Source: JBFKUL01 sp041635755 (GTDB taxonomy: Bacteria > Pseudomonadota > Gammaproteobacteria > Burkholderiales > SG8-39). Taken from it: 7,779 nt of DNA. The translations under genes were made by a program, and so were the position numbers. This document shows positions 6,850 to 7,779 of the stretch, in pieces. Each line of letters opens with the position of its first letter. Within the stretch, counting starts at the first letter, position 1. The notes below the pieces were generated by a model. It made no database searches, was not told where the DNA came from, and saw only the letters and a program-made list of their open reading frames with translations. The stretch is from contig JBFKUL010000132.1 in assembly GCA_041635755.1 (NCBI GenBank), positions 1-7,779 on the forward strand, in the 5' to 3' direction.

Positions 6850-7779
6850 CCGCGCCCCTCCCCGATCATGTTGGCGCCGATCGCGCGCCGCTCGCCGCCC
6901 ACCGTGATCGACGGCTTGCGCTGTGCGATCAGCCCGCGCGGGCGCCACACCATGATCAGCACCATCGCCCCGCCGTAGGCGAGGAGCCGAAATTCCTGCG
7001 CCTCGCGGAACACCTCGAACACGCCGATCATCACGGTCGCGGCGATCGCCACGCCCAGCTGCGAGCCCAAGCCCCCGAGCACCACGATGGCGAGGATCAT
7101 CGCCGACTCGATGAACACGAACGACTCCGGGCTGATGAAGCCCTGGCGCGTTGCGAAAAAGCATCCGGCAATGCCGCCGAACATGGCGCCGATGGCGAAA
7201 GCGGTGAGCTTGGTGTTCCTCACGTTGATGCCGAGCGAGCGGCAGGCAATCTCGTCCTCGCGCAGCGCTTCCCAGGCGCGCCCGACCGGCAGGCGGCGCA
7301 GCCGCAGCGTCACCCAGTTGGTGAGCAGCGCCAGCCCGAAGATCACGTAATACAGAAAGATGATGCGGTGCATCGGGTCGTATTCGAGGCCGAAGAAGGC
7401 GTGGAACGAGCCCTCGTCGATGGGCGAGAACTGCAGCCCGAACAGGCTCGGGCGCGGGATGTTCGACAGGCCGTCCGGCCCGCCGGTGAACTGGTACCAG
7501 TTGAGCAGCACGATGCGGATCATCTCGCCGAAGGCGAGCGTCACGATCGCGAGGTAATCGCCGCGCAGGCGCAGCACCGGAAAGCCGAGCAGGATGCCCC
7601 AGAACGCGGCGAGCAGCCCGGCGATCGGAAGCGCGATCCAGAACGTGAAGTCGAAGTGGATCGCGAGCAGGGCAAACGAATAGGCGCCGACGGCATACTA
7701 CGCGACGTAGCCCAGGTCGAGCAGGCCGGCGAGCCCGACGACGATATTCAGGCCCCAGCCGAGCATCACGTAGGTGAGC
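6846..7779 (-). CDS. livM: Branched-chain amino acid ABC transporter permease LivM, partial, interrupted by in-frame TAG
   Basis: LivM is one of the two membrane subunits that form the pore of the LIV importer. The 5' end lies beyond the right edge. In this frame the window begins with LTYVMLGWGLNIVVGLAGLL, continues DLGYVA, then meets TAG at 7698-7700, and resumes YAVGAYSFALL and the rest of the family sequence. Matching LivM sequence on both sides shows one gene with one bad codon, not two genes. Downstream there are several hydrophobic segments (e.g. IIFLYYVIFGLALLTNWV and AMILAIVVLGGLGSQLGVAIAATVMIGVFEVF) and the cytoplasmic loop GRAWEALREDEIACRSLGI, which contacts the ATPases. Codons after the TAG could be read from GTG 7575-7577, but that product would lack the first helices. 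The gene is a pseudogene, a sequence or assembly error, or a suppressed amber. The stop overlaps livG (ATGA). Confidence 0.88.
7698..7700 (-). other. In-frame amber codon inside livM
   Basis: On the - strand the codons read GTC GCG TAG TAT GCC, where LivM proteins usually have an aromatic residue (GYVAFYAVGAY). TAG is one base from TAC (Tyr) and two from TTC (Phe). The frame is continuous on both sides, so this is a point change and not a frameshift. Confidence 0.85.

Noticed and set aside
6850..7164. Extension of livG upstream to 7164
   Set aside because: That part is a shadow frame within livM (Arg/Gly/His-rich). ATG 6847-6849 has a ribosome binding site and the proper LivG N-terminus.
5294..7779. 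Urea (urt) or amide transporter instead of LIV
   Set aside because: The binding protein has typical Leu/Ile/Val-binding features and the ATPases match LivG and LivF wording. No urease or amidase genes are nearby.

Overview
The window is GC-rich, tightly packed bacterial DNA with chromosomal housekeeping-type content. The protein families suggest a betaproteobacterium, probably Burkholderiales or a close relative. The main clues are an extended-type UvrA paralogue, a Ttg2D/MlaC-family protein, an RhlE-type helicase with a long basic tail, and a livM-livG-livF-livK block. This placement rests on family resemblance from memory, not on a search. I see no insertion sequence, prophage, CRISPR array, tRNA or rRNA.

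Left part, + strand (1-3939). The window opens inside the 3' portion of an excinuclease UvrA-family ATPase gene. It overlaps by 4 bp (ATGA) with a gene for a secreted MlaC/Ttg2D-type lipid-binding protein, so the two are probably translationally coupled. A ~210-base non-coding stretch follows. It has a candidate -10 element and a strongly foldable leader, and leads into a DEAD-box RNA helicase of the RhlE type. That gene has a good Shine-Dalgarno sequence and an intact Q-motif region, but the codon at the expected start is ATC rather than ATG/GTG/TTG.

Right part, - strand (3955-7779, read right to left). This is a branched-chain amino acid (LIV-type) ABC importer: livM permease (5' end outside the window), livG and livF ATPases, then livK periplasmic binding protein. 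The livM/livG and livG/livF junctions are both 4-bp ATGA overlaps, so these three form one translationally coupled unit. livK lies ~150 bp further on with its own strong ribosome binding site and a possible promoter. It ends at a clear intrinsic terminator between the convergent helicase and livK genes. The livM frame is broken by an in-frame TAG at 7698-7700 inside a conserved stretch, with good homology on both sides.

Most of the content is ordinary. The points worth a second look are the structured helicase leader, the ATC start, the amber codon in livM, and the UvrA-MlaC coupling. I do not see a convincing new multi-gene system.
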